Positions 37,386 through 49,857 of a stretch of 64,000 bases of DNA are shown piece by piece. The notes beneath the pieces were generated by a model. It did no database searches, was not told where the DNA came from, and saw only the letters and a program-made list of their open reading frames with translations. The translations under genes and the position numbers were made by a program. Every line of letters starts with the position of its first letter. Position 1 is the stretch's first letter. This DNA comes from Henckelia pumila (Eukaryota > Streptophyta > Magnoliopsida > Lamiales > Gesneriaceae): positions 186,001 to 250,000 of the forward strand of contig NW_027331840.1 of NCBI RefSeq assembly GCF_033568475.1. Direction: 5' to 3'.

Positions 37386-39060
37386 TCAGGCAACCAATGG
37401 AGCATCAAGAGAGTGGATGAGATATGTTAGAACCAATGCCAGCAACATGAGGAAACAAGCAATGCCCTGATCAACCGTTGTCCCTGTTCGAATGTACGGC
37501 CAAAAATTAGTAGATCATACATAACCAGACAGAATTTTTGCTTTTAAGTTCAACCACTGAGGTAACATGAGACACTTGACGAACTTTTACAAAATGCATT
37601 TGACAGTGTTGCACTGATTTTAGATGCGAGTTCATTCATGTCCAAACCGAAGTTGCTGCATGTTATGGTTCTATACTACCAAGACAAGAGAAACAGAATA
37701 GCTATGTTTAATTAAAGAGAGAAAGTCCATGTTACAGTTGCAAACAATAATAATGAGCCTAGAAGTATTTATATTCCATTGTAAGCAAAATAGAAAACTT
37801 AAGCTTAGAGATACAGTGTCCAAAATCTAAGCAACAAATAGAGTGACTTACAGGCAACAAGCAATGGCTAAGCCTGAAGTGTTATGAAGAGGAGATGAAA
37901 CAAAGATGTGAAAATTAGGAGGGTGAGACTATTTTTCTGTATGTGTAATATATAAAATTATAGAAGCCTATGGGAAAATTTAAGGACGACGGCTGCCCTT
38001 GCCAGACCATCTTCGGTCCAGCTTACAACTGCTCTATTTCTCATATGTGAGACAAAAGCATAGCCTAGGCATTCGATGTGTTGATAGAACAAGTGAACAA
38101 TAAAAAAAACTCAAGGTCTTCAATAATCTTCAGGATATATCAAGAAATCAGAGGGCCCGTAAGGGAAGATATCCCAAGCCCTTTTAGTCGGAAATCAATA
38201 ACAGAAGATGAACTTCCAGTTCCTAAAACATTTTACGTTGTCATATAATCACACAAAATTTTACCAAACAATATCATAATTGCAAGCATATCCTCGTAAC
38301 GAGCTTTTTTTAAATTTCCTTGCATTGTCCTTATGATAAAGTAAAATGTGAAAGCATTACATAAGATAATTAGCAGCTCTGGTTACAAATCTGTCTCAAG
38401 AACAGTTATGTATGTTTGTTTATCCACCAAATCATATCATTATGTTTGTGTAAAATAATACCTACAATCAATCCATTTTACACGACGGCATCATTCCATA
38501 TTTCTCTGAAACTTTATAATTTCAGCTTAAATTTCAAAAGACAAGATTCTTAATTTCCAACTTGCATATAAATAATCAATGTGATCATCAAAATGTGGAT
38601 TCCAGAGCATTAAATTCAGACAAAATGCCTCTTTATTATAAAAAAGTTCTCAAATCCTCCGATTTCTTTGTTGAGAAAAGACAAATAATAACAATGCATT
38701 CAAGATCTAAATTTTGCCCCAACCCTTTAAGTTCGAAGATCAACCAAGGAGGAAACAAGCAACGAAATCACAAAGCCCGTGCAGCATTTCTCAAATAACA
38801 TCATATCAAAGCAAGAAGAGCCAATAAAATGCACAATTTATAGAATAATCTTCCCGTAAAACAACGTTCAAGAACAGCATTTCCAAGATTGTACGCGTTA
38901 AAAAAAAAAGAGGGGAAGAAAAAAGAAACCCACCATCACTTGTTGGAGAAGGAGCGGGGGCCAAATGCTGGTGGCCCTGAACAGAAGGCAACAAAAAGAT
39001 TGCGAAAACAAAAGAAAACATCGCAAACACGCCGAATGAAACTTTGCAATTCATCTCCAT
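37386..39060 (-). CDS. arabinogalactan peptide (AGP16/20 type)
   Basis: Two exons, 39060-38934 and 37483-37386, are split by a 1450-bp phase-1 intron and give a 74-residue precursor. Such peptides are secreted, trimmed to a dozen or so residues rich in hydroxyproline, O-glycosylated with arabinogalactan and fixed to the outer plasma membrane by a GPI anchor. Seen: a signal peptide (about 1-29, hydrophobic core VFAMFSFVFAIFLLPS ending at VQG), the short mature part with LAPAPSPTSDG (33-43), then the DQGIACFLMLLALVLTYLIH stretch that serves as GPI-attachment signal and ends with a short polar tail (SLDAPLVA). Length and layout match the family well. A second ATG lies two codons in. It is missed by ORF-length methods because exon 2 has only 32 codons. 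The exact paralogue was not determined. Confidence 0.88.
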
Positions 39061-39197
39061 TTTCTTTCCTATATTTTTTTTCCCTCTCTACCGCAGAGAA
39101 GCCCTTCAGAGGGGAATTTTGTTCCGATTTCCAAACGAACGGCTCCTGCGCGGAGAGAGAGAATAAATGCGTAAGCAAATAGCAAAATCTTGGATGC

Positions 39198-39205
39198 TTT
39201 TTATA
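39198..39205 (-). promoter_or_regulatory. TATA box of the AG-peptide gene
   Basis: TATAAAAA on the - strand lies about 140 bases before the start codon, so transcription would begin near 39170 with a leader of about 110 bases containing CT/GA repeats. The call rests on position and sequence only. Confidence 0.55.
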
Positions 39206-40782
39206 AAGAAGATGCCAAGAATCGAGTGGCGGGTGAGTGCTGAACATTCAAACCATGTTATGTTGTTTTTTTTTGCAGATTTTAATGATATATTTATTTT
39301 GTTGTTCCAAAGTGTTTCTGTTTCCTTCACCATCGAGAAAATCCGTATAATTCGCAATAAATATTTTTTATTTTTTTGTATTTTTTTATTCTTTTTTTTG
39401 TTTTTCATAAATTATTATAACTCTTTCGGATTTTGAAGGGAAAAAAAGAAAAGGAAGAAGATAAATATGATTTTGCATAAAATCCATTTTCCTATATAAT
39501 AATAAAGATAATATATTTTTTGAAACTATAAAGATAATATATTAAGTCAAAAGAATATTATTGTTTTTTTTTTTTTTTGCATATTCACACCCCGTTAATG
39601 AAATGATATCTTCGGGCTACAGCCTAAATGTCAAAATTTTTGATAACTAAGAATTTGACATAATTTTTTTTATAAAAGCAAAAAAAAAAAATTAATCGTA
39701 AGTTCTTATGTGTATTGTGGCATTAACAACTTTTTGTGAGTAATACAATGTGTTAATGTTTCGATGTACTTCCTTTTGAGTATGTTTGTATGATTTACTT
39801 TTTATTGATAAATTTTTCTTTTATTGAAAAGAAAATATTATTTGACAAGATCTACACACATTTTTATTAAACTCAATTAACCATGATAAAAAAATGTGCC
39901 CCAATTAAATATGCGTTATTTATTATTTTTAAGTGAATGACAATATGTGATGCAATGAAATAAAAAAGATTGGTTGCATTACGATATTTCATATCGAAAT
40001 TTGTAAAATATTTTATATTTCTAGAATAAAACATGTTTCTTGATAAATAAATTCACAAATTTGGGTAAACGCAATTGATTTTCTTGCTTTGACCAAAAAT
40101 GCGAAAAAACATTTGAGATCCTTAAAATTGTAAAATAAACATAATCATATTTACAATAAAAAATAATATTATTGATATTAAAAGTAATGATTTTTTTTTT
40201 TTGAATGATTCAAATAAAAAACTCTTCTAATAAAACTAACTCGTAAAATCAACGTATAATATTTATTGCCGAATTAAAATGATGTAGATCTCGTGGTACC
40301 ATCGAAGGCAACCAGACGAACCAGGGATTGGTAAGGATTGGTGGGATCCACCTCGTGCTAATTCTGTATGCTTAGCCAGCACCACATGCTATGGTCCCAA
40401 TCAAATTATTTGTCATTATTATTTTATTTCTAATCAATTAGTACGTGCTTCACCATACTAATTATCAGTAAACAATTAATTATATTTTAAAAAAATTATT
40501 AATATAATTAAGTTTTATCTTTATTACGCAACACACACATACAAGATAAACTATGTATGTATTTATAAAATCTTGAAATGGTTGACCCAAAGGAGACCTT
40601 ATCTCATACGAGTTCGAGGCTCGTGCAACACTGAAGTGCTAGTGGACAGAACGGACAAACCTAAATTTAAAACAGTACAAACGAGAGGCGGGGCAGATAC
40701 GAGGAACGGACGTAGATAGATCAAAAAAATCCAACACATACATCCGTTAGAATCGACAATGGAAGAGCCATGTGTTGCCAAG
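39206..40782. other. intergenic, with CLF1 3' UTR at the right end
   Basis: T-rich and A-rich tracts (39360-39420, 39560-39580, 40190-40200) without genes. The last ~200 bases before 40783 are probably CLF1 3' UTR; ORFs overlapping it are shadows. Confidence 0.45.
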
Positions 40783-43700
40783 TCAATCATCATCAGAAAC
40801 ATACTTTTGCTTCTTCCATTTGTATGCTGCTTCCAAAATCTTGAGATTTGTCGTCTGTGTTTCTTCAGGGAAAAGGTAGTCGATGTACTCCTCGTACCTG
40901 AGAGTGATGATAGCATTAGCATCAGTTGCCAGCAAAAAGAAAATTCAATCAGCTGGGTAAGGTCAGCGAGTACAAAGATTTTGTGGCTCTCGAACCAAAT
41001 TCAAATGCCTCTTATTAAACTTGAGAACTGTATAATAACGAAAAATTGGTAGCTTATTCATTGTTTAAAGAAAAGTATAACAAGTTACGTATATAACATT
41101 TCTGAAACACATGATGAATCGGTAGAAACCAAGCAACAGGGAGTAGAAAATATGCCAAAGGGCGGGCAGAAAATTTGAAAAGAACGGGGATAGGGAAAAC
41201 TTATTATGGCAACTGTGTATATTTGCAAGGTAACCAAATTCAAATATCGGAAGTGGCACAGACAAAAGATAATGTACAGAGTGTGCAACACAACAAAGGG
41301 TTGAGAAGAAATGAAAAAGGAAAAGGCCAGTTGCATACCCTCCTGGACCATCCTCGGTTTCTATGTGCCTCCTCTTTTTGAGTTTCTTCGGAAGCTTGAC
41401 ACGGACCAAATCTACATTGCCAAGTTCACCGAAACAGCTTTCCAGGTTCATCCACTCCTCCAAAAGCATTGCCCTTTCCTCTTTTAATTCCGGAGCAGAA
41501 GTTCTAAAATAGCCAAGGGCTCTTTCAAAAACAGCTGATAAGCAAAGGAAAAATGTGAGGTTTAAGTTCACATTCATCAATGAAACATGCGAATTGCAGA
41601 AAATGTGATATTCTTACCTCGAGCATGCTGAAGGCATTTCCTCTTTTGTTCATTGTCATCTGAGTCCTGCAAATCCTCCATAGCAGATGCCTCAAACTTA
41701 GCATAACTAATCCACACCTTCAAGTGTTTTGTGCGGTTCAAAAGCCTCTCATAAAGGGCTCTAGTTCTTTCATATTCAGACTCTGATATTTCAAAGTCAA
41801 TGTATGCCTATCAATGAAGAAAAAAGAACGACAACGTGAGAAACTAGTACTTCAAAACACACACACACATTTGTATGTATGTATATACCATAACAAAGCT
41901 ATAAATGAAGAGGCATAAAAATGAGGCCATATCTTGGACAAACACAAGTAACACATCAATAGTAGAACGTAGAAGCAAGTTTATTCCCATAAACTTGAGT
42001 GGATTAATATGAAGTCATTCAGCAGAATGAATTGAAGAGCAAAAATGAACAGTCGGTAATGCTACTGCATTATCCAAGTACCTTCCATAAAACTTCTGGC
42101 ATATCAAGTGCAGGCTGGTCAATTGCAAGCTCAAAAAGAGCTCTGGCACGCTCGGTTTCAGCTAAGGACCTTTCCAGCTCAGCAAATTTGCTCCAGGCAT
42201 AACAATTCTCAGGTGACCATTCCAAATACTTTTCATACAATTTTCGACAGCGTTCAATGTTACCAAGTTGCAGCTCCATTTCAATGTACTTCTTAAATAT
42301 CTGTTAACAAATGCAGGAATTTAGATAACAAACCAAGAGAAAAACCAGTAATAAAACAATCAGTGGCCCAAAACAAGAAAAAGAGATTGTATATCACAGT
42401 AAACAAATGAGTTCCATCATACCTTATCTTTGGGAGCTCTACCAATCGCTGACCCTAAAATTCGTCGAGCCCGATCGATAGCTAACTGACGTATTTCAAA
42501 CTGTGCGGCCATCAACCAAATCTTTGCAAATGAAAATTTGTCGTGAGGAATCATCTTGAGACACAAGCTGTTTCATTTCATTGTCAATCGGCAATATGTT
42601 TGATGGATAATAATTCCACGCGAGTACAATATCAAGTATGACCAGGAAAAATTCAAAAGGAAGCATGGAAATGGATGCATAAATCTTTCTGCTCATACCT
42701 CTCAATAAATTTTAAGCTGACAGAGTTGACTATCAAAATGGCTTACAATATTTATTGGAATTAAAGAGTTTTTTACGCTACTTTCACATAACTTTCATTA
42801 AGCAAAGGCAAAGCAATTTCCTAGACACATCCTCCTTCAATTCACATCTAAATTATCTAATACCATAGTTGTCAAAAGCGTGAGGCGCAAAAAAGCGCTC
42901 AAGTGTGTTTGGGCTTAAAGCGCAAAGCGAAGCGCACGCTTTACGGACAAAAAGCGCAATAAACAAAATATTATCAAAATAATAAAAATAAGGTAAAGAA
43001 TCTTTGCAAATTTGACAGATAAACATCAAATATCAAAATAGTCATCATCTTCATTATCCAAAGTTGCATAATTCCAGGCAATATCCTTTGGATTCGATGA
43101 TGGAATTGTTGTGTTTGATTGTGACATGATTCTAACAACTAAAAAAATAAATAACAATCACAAATTATTGATTTAAAAAACACACACTTGAATACAATTT
43201 ACAGAAATTCATAAAATTAGGGTTTATCTATTTGGACAGCAAAGAGAAGGGGTGTGGTAAGTAAACACCGGCAGGGGCCGCGAGCGCCGTGGCGAGGCAG
43301 AGCCAGAGCCGCAGGGTGAGGCAGTGAAGCAGAGCCCAGGGGGAGTGAGAGGCAGTGAGTGTCGTGAGTTTTGAGAAGAGTTTATTGGGCTTTTAAACGT
43401 TTGGGCCTTGCAAACTTAAAATTGCACCTTCAAGATGCGATTTTAAGCCTGCAAATAAAAAAAAAAATTAAAAATCTGTGTTGCTTCCATGAAGCGCACA
43501 AGCGAGCGCTTTTCGCCTCAAAGCGAGGCGCACTGAAGCGCTCGCTTCACGGACCTGCTGCGCCTCGGAGTACCCTGAAGCGCTAGCCTTGCGCCTAGAG
43601 TCGCTTTGCGCTTAAGCAAGTGCCTCGGTCGCTTTTGACAACTATGTCTAATACAGAAAAGAATAGGAAATTCTTGGCGTTGAGAATAGTTTCGTAATTT

Positions 43701-45547
43701 CGAGAGACCGGGGAACTTTAAATTCTTTTTTATAAAGTTAAATGAGTTCCACAAATATTGGGAATAAGCAACACCGTATAGGAAATTCTTGACCTTTGAG
43801 CCTAGTGACGTAATTTTGAGAGTCAAGGGAACTTTCAATTCTTTCAATGAGTTACATAAATTTTCAGGAATATGTGACTGCCTTGATGCGCACGGTTAAG
43901 TAGGTAAAATCCTGGGGCTCAAACTCAACTATGTCAAATGAACGGATGTGTCATCCAGATGCACCAACAGCAAAATAGTTATAGATTATTAGGCCGTGTT
44001 ATCATTCTAACATCAATATCCATGATTTCAACTTTCATTTTTTCACCTACTATGAGACTTTCCAGTTTCCACATTCCAAACACAAAATCCTAATATCCTA
44101 TACATTGTTAGAAAGACTCTTCACAACACATGGTAGAAACCTTCTATAATTCACACAGAAATTCACAGATAAGAGAAATATATAGTGACAGCAGAACCAT
44201 AAGCCACATAAGAACCATCTAAAAGACCAAATTTGGTAATTTACTTGTAGACGTCTCTGGTGCGATCCACATTCTGGGCATCTAGCTCTTCGTATAATAC
44301 ATAATTAATCCTACACAAAACAAATGCGACCAGTCAGCATAGTTGATTCCGGAAGACATTATACAAAAACAATTCAGAAGCAAGCCTTACCACAAGTAGA
44401 TGTATCTTTGCCAATACCGCTTCTCTTGTGCAGGTGGAATGTTTGCAATGGCCCTCTCATATATGTCCTCAATCTTGTTTTTATCTCCGACACTCTCTTC
44501 CAACCTTATATAATCAAACCAAGCGTCATAATTAAGTGGGTTTTTCCGAACCTCGTCCTCATACTGAAATCTCCTCTTGCCGACAATGGCATCCTCGATT
44601 CCTTCCCTATCACCATACTGTTTCTCAAAAGCCACAAATTTTTTGTAAATCTCCTCCGCTCTCCCCTTAGGAATATGATCCAAGGCATACTTATATATAC
44701 ACCTTGCTCTCTCAGTTTCTTTACACTTCTCCTCGAATTCCGCAAATGCCACAAACAACTCCTCCGCCTCCTCGTCATCGGCCAACTTATCCACAGCCCT
44801 CTCGTAACAACTCCTAGCGCGAGAAACATCTCCACTTTTAAACTCGAACTTTGCAAAACGCACCCAAGAACCTACTTTTGGGTGACAAGCTACGAATCTT
44901 TCAAATATCTTTCTTGCCCTGTCGACCTCATTATATCTCAACTCAAACTTAATATACGAGAGCCAGCCCTGTTGATCAGGCATCCAATCCATCCACCGCT
45001 CAAAAATTTGCCTTGAACCAGCCACATTGCCTAGCATCTCCTCCATATGTATGTATTTGTACCACAATTGATCGACTCTAGGCAACAACACAGTAGCCCG
45101 GTCCCAAACATTCCTCGCATGATTTATAAACTTATTCTTCATCTCGAAATCAGCATACTTCAACCACAATGTATGATCCCTGTAATCCACCTCCAGCGCC
45201 CGTTCCCAAACGGACCTAGCGCGGGTAAAATCCTTCTGGGACTCTTCCCACTTGGCATATTTCACCCACACGCTTTTATTCCACCGAACTCTTCGGATTA
45301 GGTCTTCGAATTCCTTGCGTTTGCGGAGGCGGTAATCTCCTAGCTCTGTGACGTCGGTGATTTTCTGCTTGGGTGGCCGGATTTCTGCTTCCTGCCTCTC
45401 ACGGGATTCTCGGAGGATCTGCTCCGCCGTGATTTGGATAGGCGCAGGAGTCTTGTTCTTGACTCTGGTTGGCCGAGGCAACTTAACCTCCGTATCTCTT
45501 CGGGTTAGGAAACCCAAATTCGGGTCCGCATCCTTCTTGCTGGCCAT
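40783..45547 (-). CDS. CLF1: Crooked neck-like pre-mRNA splicing factor (CLF1/SYF3)
   Basis: Seven exons: 45547-44391, 44310-44245, 42567-42423, 42300-42082, 41807-41618, 41534-41339, 40897-40783. The sum is 2088 bases, 695 residues, close to the ~700 usual for plant homologues. The protein is a HAT-repeat (half-a-TPR) scaffold of the Prp19/NineTeen complex, needed for assembly and activation of the spliceosome in the nucleus. After an N-terminal segment (PRPTRVKNK..., then [10 protein letters not shown]), tandem HAT units follow from about residue 80. Each has the W-x-x-Y/F...E ... RAR...FERA/YERA pattern, for example [20 protein letters not shown] and [20 protein letters not shown]. The C-terminus is [11 protein letters not shown]...AAYKWKKQK ending in acidic SDDD. 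All introns are GT-AG and phases agree. Intron 2 (1677 bp) carries a hAT element. One junction (exon 2/3) reads NLCLKMIP where I remember RECLKLIP, a minor change. Confidence 0.93.
42864..43646 (-). mobile_element. hAT element in CLF1 intron 2, with a transposase-like N-terminal ORF
   Basis: A 783-bp element with a perfect 8-bp duplication TCTAATAC (42856-42863 and 43647-43654). Inverted ends are CATAGTTGTCAAAAGCG, then AGGCGC-rich subterminal DNA. On the - strand an ORF of 33 codons (43127-43026) begins [20 protein letters not shown] and ends in an acidic tract. The KDIAW pattern resembles the start of the BED zinc-finger region of hAT transposases, so this may be a deleted autonomous copy. 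It is oriented with the host gene's transcription. Confidence 0.78.
43663..43863. repeat. imperfect ~113-bp tandem duplication in CLF1 intron 2
   Basis: ATAGGAAATTCTTG starts at 43665 and again at 43778, followed by alignable text (GTAATTT..GAGAG..AAGGGAACTTT..AATTCTTT). The two copies are clearly diverged, so the duplication is old. Non-coding. Confidence 0.65.
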
Positions 45548-46436
45548 TGGTGAAGACGGTAGGATTACACAGAGCCTGGATTACGATTAACTCAAGAGGT
45601 TAGTAGCAAAACAGTGCAATTGTTATCATAAATCTCATTCTCAGCCTAAAAATCAGTCATATTGCTCACGAGAAAAATCACGAGAGTTTGGGAAATTAAT
45701 GGAAGGGGTGAAGTACTGTTTTAAAGGAAATTTAATCGGTCCTCACCTTCGAAAAATTGACTTTTGAGAGCGGAAATATAAAGCAGCGAACCGGTACGAG
45801 AGCAGAGAGATGGAGATAGAATCATAGAACGATTCACTCTGCAGACTGGAATTTAGGGATTAAGGTTGTGGGCCTATACTGCGGGCTTCTAAGTTTTGAA
45901 TATTGCAAGTCCATGGGTCATGCCCAATTTTATTAAACAATGTATAAAAATATGAAAAATAATTTATTTTGAAAATCGGTTAAATCTGTTAATCGATTTT
46001 TTAAAATAAAAAATCGAAACCGAACCGATTTGACCAAATTTTTTGAAAATAAAAACCAAAATTCTGATTTAACCGAACCAAATTTCTGAATTAGATCGGT
46101 TCAATCGGTTAATTCGGTTTAACCGAATTGATGCTCACCCCTAATGATATCACATATTTTTATATATAACATGGATTAATTGTACTTATTTATAATAAAA
46201 AAATAATTTTTTGACATAAAAAAATAATACTTACCTATAATATTTGTTTATGATAACTCAAATTAGAGATTCATTTAACAAAGTTAACACGTGAGACCGT
46301 GTCGCAAAAATTTTTATCTTCTAAAATAGGTCTTTTGTTAAACGGTCTAAAAAATCATTAACCGTGAGACGGATCAACCTACCCATATTTACAATAAAAA
46401 GTAATACTTTTGCGCATAAAAAAGTAATATTTTTTC
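45548..46436. repeat. CLF1 promoter side, then decayed dispersed repeats
   Basis: 45548-45850 holds the CLF1 leader and promoter; no clear TATA box. 45970-46133 is dense in AACCGA/TCGGTT words and ends CTCACCCCTA, like the right end of a hAT MITE whose left end is missing. From about 46290 follows a GTGAGACGG/CCGTCTCA-type dispersed repeat, of which another copy lies near 49870-49920. Confidence 0.5.
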
Positions 46437-46559
46437 ATGGTTAACTCAATTAGATGATCCGTCTCATAAAAATAAACTAATGAAACTGTTGAACATAAAT
46501 TTTTGTTAACACAAAAATACCTCTGTCGTTATGGTCACAAACAATCACTCCCTGGTCCC

Positions 46560-47967
46560 TGATGAGTGCATTTTCTATGCATTAGTTTGTGATATTTTTA
46601 AATCTATTTTGTGTGCATTCATATTATTTTTTTGTGTTTTTATGTGTTTTAGTGTATGTGTGTGTATTTCACTCTCTCGGTTAATTTTGTAGGAAAATAG
46701 ATTTTTGAAGAATAAATTACGGAGCAGCCTTTGTCAAAAATTAATTTTTAATTTTATAGAGCTCCAAATCCAATTTTTACCGTTCAAAATGAAGTTCCAG
46801 ATGTTTTGAAGCTGCTGTCCAAATTTCAGCTCGATCTGATGGCTAGAACTGAAATATGAATTTTTCAAAAAAAACTGCGCGCAGGCAAGGATGTATGCAC
46901 GGTCCCCGTGCATGGGTCCGGATAAGGGTCCGTGCATCCTCGTAAAAAGTTCGGCGTTTTCAGTTTAATGCACGAACCTAGACACATACCCTTATCCAGG
47001 GTCCGTGCATGTCGCAGAATCAGAAAAAATAGAATTTTCGGGAATTAAAACTTTCAAATTTTCGGGCTTTATTTCTTGAGTTTTCAAAGACATATAAATA
47101 GGAGATTGTCAGAGGTGAAAAGGGGTTCGAATCGCATCAGATAGACGGCGGCTAGGAGGTTTGGAGATTGAAGAACGCTCCATTCGAGTTTTTCTTCCAT
47201 TCTTCTTTAGATTATTAAACTTTTGTTGAATATTGTTTTCGTTATTTGAGTAGTTTTTCTTCAACCAAGACCGCGAGATTGGCCAGACTATTTTATGTTG
47301 AATTTGTGGATTTTGATTTGGGATTTTTAGATCTTTATTAAAGTTATTGATTGTTGGATTTATATTTTGTTCTTGTGAATAATCTGATCAATTATTTACT
47401 TGGATGTTAATTGATTCCGAGTCGAAAGGTTAGGAATTGATTTCGATCACTCCAATAATTGACATATGGTTAAACCGACTAGAAATAGTATTCGGTTTCA
47501 GTATGCGGTTTTAGGTTAAAACTGAATTATCACAAATATTGAATGCATTCATGTTTGATTAGAATTATGAAAATTAATTCGTCATAACTTGAATAGGTTT
47601 AACATGTTCTATAAATAGACTGTTAAACAAGATAGGATAATTCGCCGTGATTTAAGATTAAATCTGGATCCTAGATTTGCCACTTGTTTACATAATTTGT
47701 TTGGTACCTGCATGTGTCTTGGTTGTCTCGTTTTAATTAATTTTATTTTCAGTTATTTTTAATTCTTATTTCTTATGCATTTTATATTTTTAAATTCTTA
47801 TTTTTATTCAATTCAAAATCTTTTTTATTATTTTGTCTAGATTAAGCTAAATAATTAATTCTTGAGAATTGACTACAGTTCCTGTGGGATTGATACTTGG
47901 AATCTCAGTCCACTTTACTACTACTTGACCTAGTGCACTTGCTAGTAAGCACCGAATTTGGCGGTCA
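46560..47967 (+). mobile_element. 1.4-kb solo LTR inside copy A
   Basis: It starts TGATGAGTGCATTTTCTATG and ends CGAATTTGGCGGTCA (TG...CA), with flanks GTCCC (46555-46559) and GTCTC (47968-47972), four of five matching. Copy B runs through this point without it, which independently confirms the insertion. The CCTGTGGGATTGATACTTGG text near the end is typical of large Ty3/gypsy LTRs. No internal region. Confidence 0.78.
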
Positions 47968-48016
47968 GTCTCTCATTCATATAGATGAGTAATGATTGGA
48001 TTTTGCTATCTTTCTA

Positions 48017-48228
48017 AAAGGCGATTCTATGCTACATCCTGTGAAACACTCCCTAATTTTTTTGAGATGTTCGCGCGAACATTTTTCTAAATGACAAAAA
48101 ATAGCACGCTAAATGACAAAAAAAGTACATGCGAGGTCCATGTGATTTTTTTCACCAAGATGTTCGCGCGAACATCTTAACAAAAAACACAAAGAGAGTG
48201 TATCTCACTCAGTGTAGCATAAAATCAT
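48017..48228. mobile_element. 212-bp MITE containing two TGTTCGCGCGAACA palindromes
   Basis: Inverted ends share GATTCTATGCTACA / TGTAGCATAAAATC. Flanks ATCTTTCTA (48008-48016) and ATCTCTCTA (48229-48237) form a 9-bp duplication with one mismatch, pointing to the Mutator-like class. It is absent from copy B. The 14-bp palindrome TGTTCGCGCGAACA occurs at 48068-48081 and 48161-48174, the second within a perfect 22-bp palindrome (48157-48178). Confidence 0.72.
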
Positions 48229-48568
48229 ATCTCTCTAAATTCAACAAGATAAACAGAGATTCCATATATATTTCATATTGCAAGTGCAACATCTCTTGCC
48301 ATAGTGCTCAAGTAATCATAGCAAAGCGTTCAAAGGCCTCTTTGCTAAATTAACCATAAGCGTTCCAGAGTGTTAGCTAGCATGCCTTCCATGCTTGATA
48401 AGATTGTGGAACTCACTCTTTTTATTGATAAGTGGGCAACAAAATAAAGTACAGGCAGTAGAGTCTAAGCTCGACCGAGTTATTAAAGAATTAGTCGATT
48501 GGATCGAACACGCACCAACAAGAAAGCAACATGCTCCGCGGATTGGTTCATAACTTTGAATTTGTCAT

Positions 48569-48626
<58 letters not shown>

Positions 48627-48713
48627 TGTGAATATATGTTATTGATTTTCGGGTGATTATTCTCCCATGTTATAGAATTATGCAGATAAATTTTGAAAAT
48701 TGAAAGCAACAGA

Positions 48714-49857
48714 ATCATAGTCGTAGAACATGATAAGCTGACCTTTGAAAAGTAAAAGGCATCAAAACATCAACACATTTATCAAAATGACTTTTTTAAT
48801 CCATTATTAATCATGTATTTCCTCTTGTACCTTTATATCATGTGTTAATAAAATCTCCTTATCTCATTATTTTTAATCTAATATTAATTTAAAAATTATT
48901 TAATTTTCTTAATAATATTTTCAATGATTAATTATTTACATGCAACACGTGCACTTCCATAGTAAATCTAAATATTTATCTTCCAAGGTTTCCTACCACT
49001 TTTCAAACTTGACATTTACTCCTATGGGCCACCAAAATAGTATCATCAATATACAAACAACACACACCAAGGCACCATCTTCTAGTATATATATGGGTAA
49101 AGAACTACGAAAAAAATAGAGTAATAAACGAGACTATCTATTGACAAGACTAATGATCACTGAAATAGATATTATATGAACTCTAGGGTTGTGTCTTGAG
49201 CAACTCCTAAAAATGAGGAAATTAATAAAGAGCGTAAATGTGAGAAATAATTCTTGCAAGAATGTTTTCTTAAGAGCCTTGGTGACATTAATGAAGTTAT
49301 CCCTTCATATTTTATAGAGAAAGAACTCAAAGGGTATAAAATCCCGATGAGTGGGTTTTGTGCAAATATTCTACAACATTCTTTTGTCTCTTTTAATTAG
49401 GAAACATCATATATACTAGCAAAAAGGTCACATGCTTTGTGTGTGTAATATATTATATATAGATATTTTATGTTATCGTGTATATATATATTTTATTTTA
49501 ATAAATTACTTTCTTTAGTTATAATTATATTATATATATATATATATAATGAATGAGATATAAATGAAAAAATTTTCTATCCTACTAAAAGCGGTGGATA
49601 GAAAAATTTTGTCACATATTTTCATGATTGCAGAATGCCGCAAGTATTCACGATTGTACGAGACTTTTTGTCACATATGTTTACTTTTTATTTTACATAA
49701 ATGAGATAATATAATGAATGTTATATATGTAAAATTACAACAAAAAAAGGGGGTATAAAGATGAAAGATGCACAAAATAATTCAATGTAATAATTTCACA
49801 TTTAACTTCTATTTTAATGGAGCTTATTTAATTTTATAACTTTCACTTTACATTTCT
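48714..49857 (-). other. intergenic, with a Helitron-like 3' end
   Basis: AT-rich. On the - strand, ACACACAAAGCATGTG ... CTAG (ending at 49416, followed by T) resembles the 3' ends of the Helitron-like elements elsewhere, but the 5' end was not found. 49670-49830 shares text with the arms of the 59.4-61.2-kb inverted repeat (TTTACTTTTTATTTTACATA, TAATAATTTCACAT). Confidence 0.4.

Larger units (their letters stand above)
46437..48713. repeat. segmental duplication, copy A (with two insertions)
   Basis: Aligns by eye with 49858-50467 once its two insertions are removed: the solo LTR 46560-47967 and the small MITE 48017-48228. Shared landmarks are CTGTCGTTATGGTCAC / CCGTTATTATGGTCAC, GATGAGTAATGATTGGATT, CATATTGCAAGTGCAACATC, GTGTTAGCTAGCATGCCT and TTCATAACTTTGAATTTGTC. 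It also contains a long (AT)n at about 48570-48623 that is only ATATAT in copy B. No coding sequence was recognised; it may be part of a larger decayed element. Confidence 0.75.

Noticed and set aside
44324-45016. 230-codon + strand ORF
   Set aside because: It is antisense to CLF1 exon 1, where the HAT-repeat reading frame is unmistakable.
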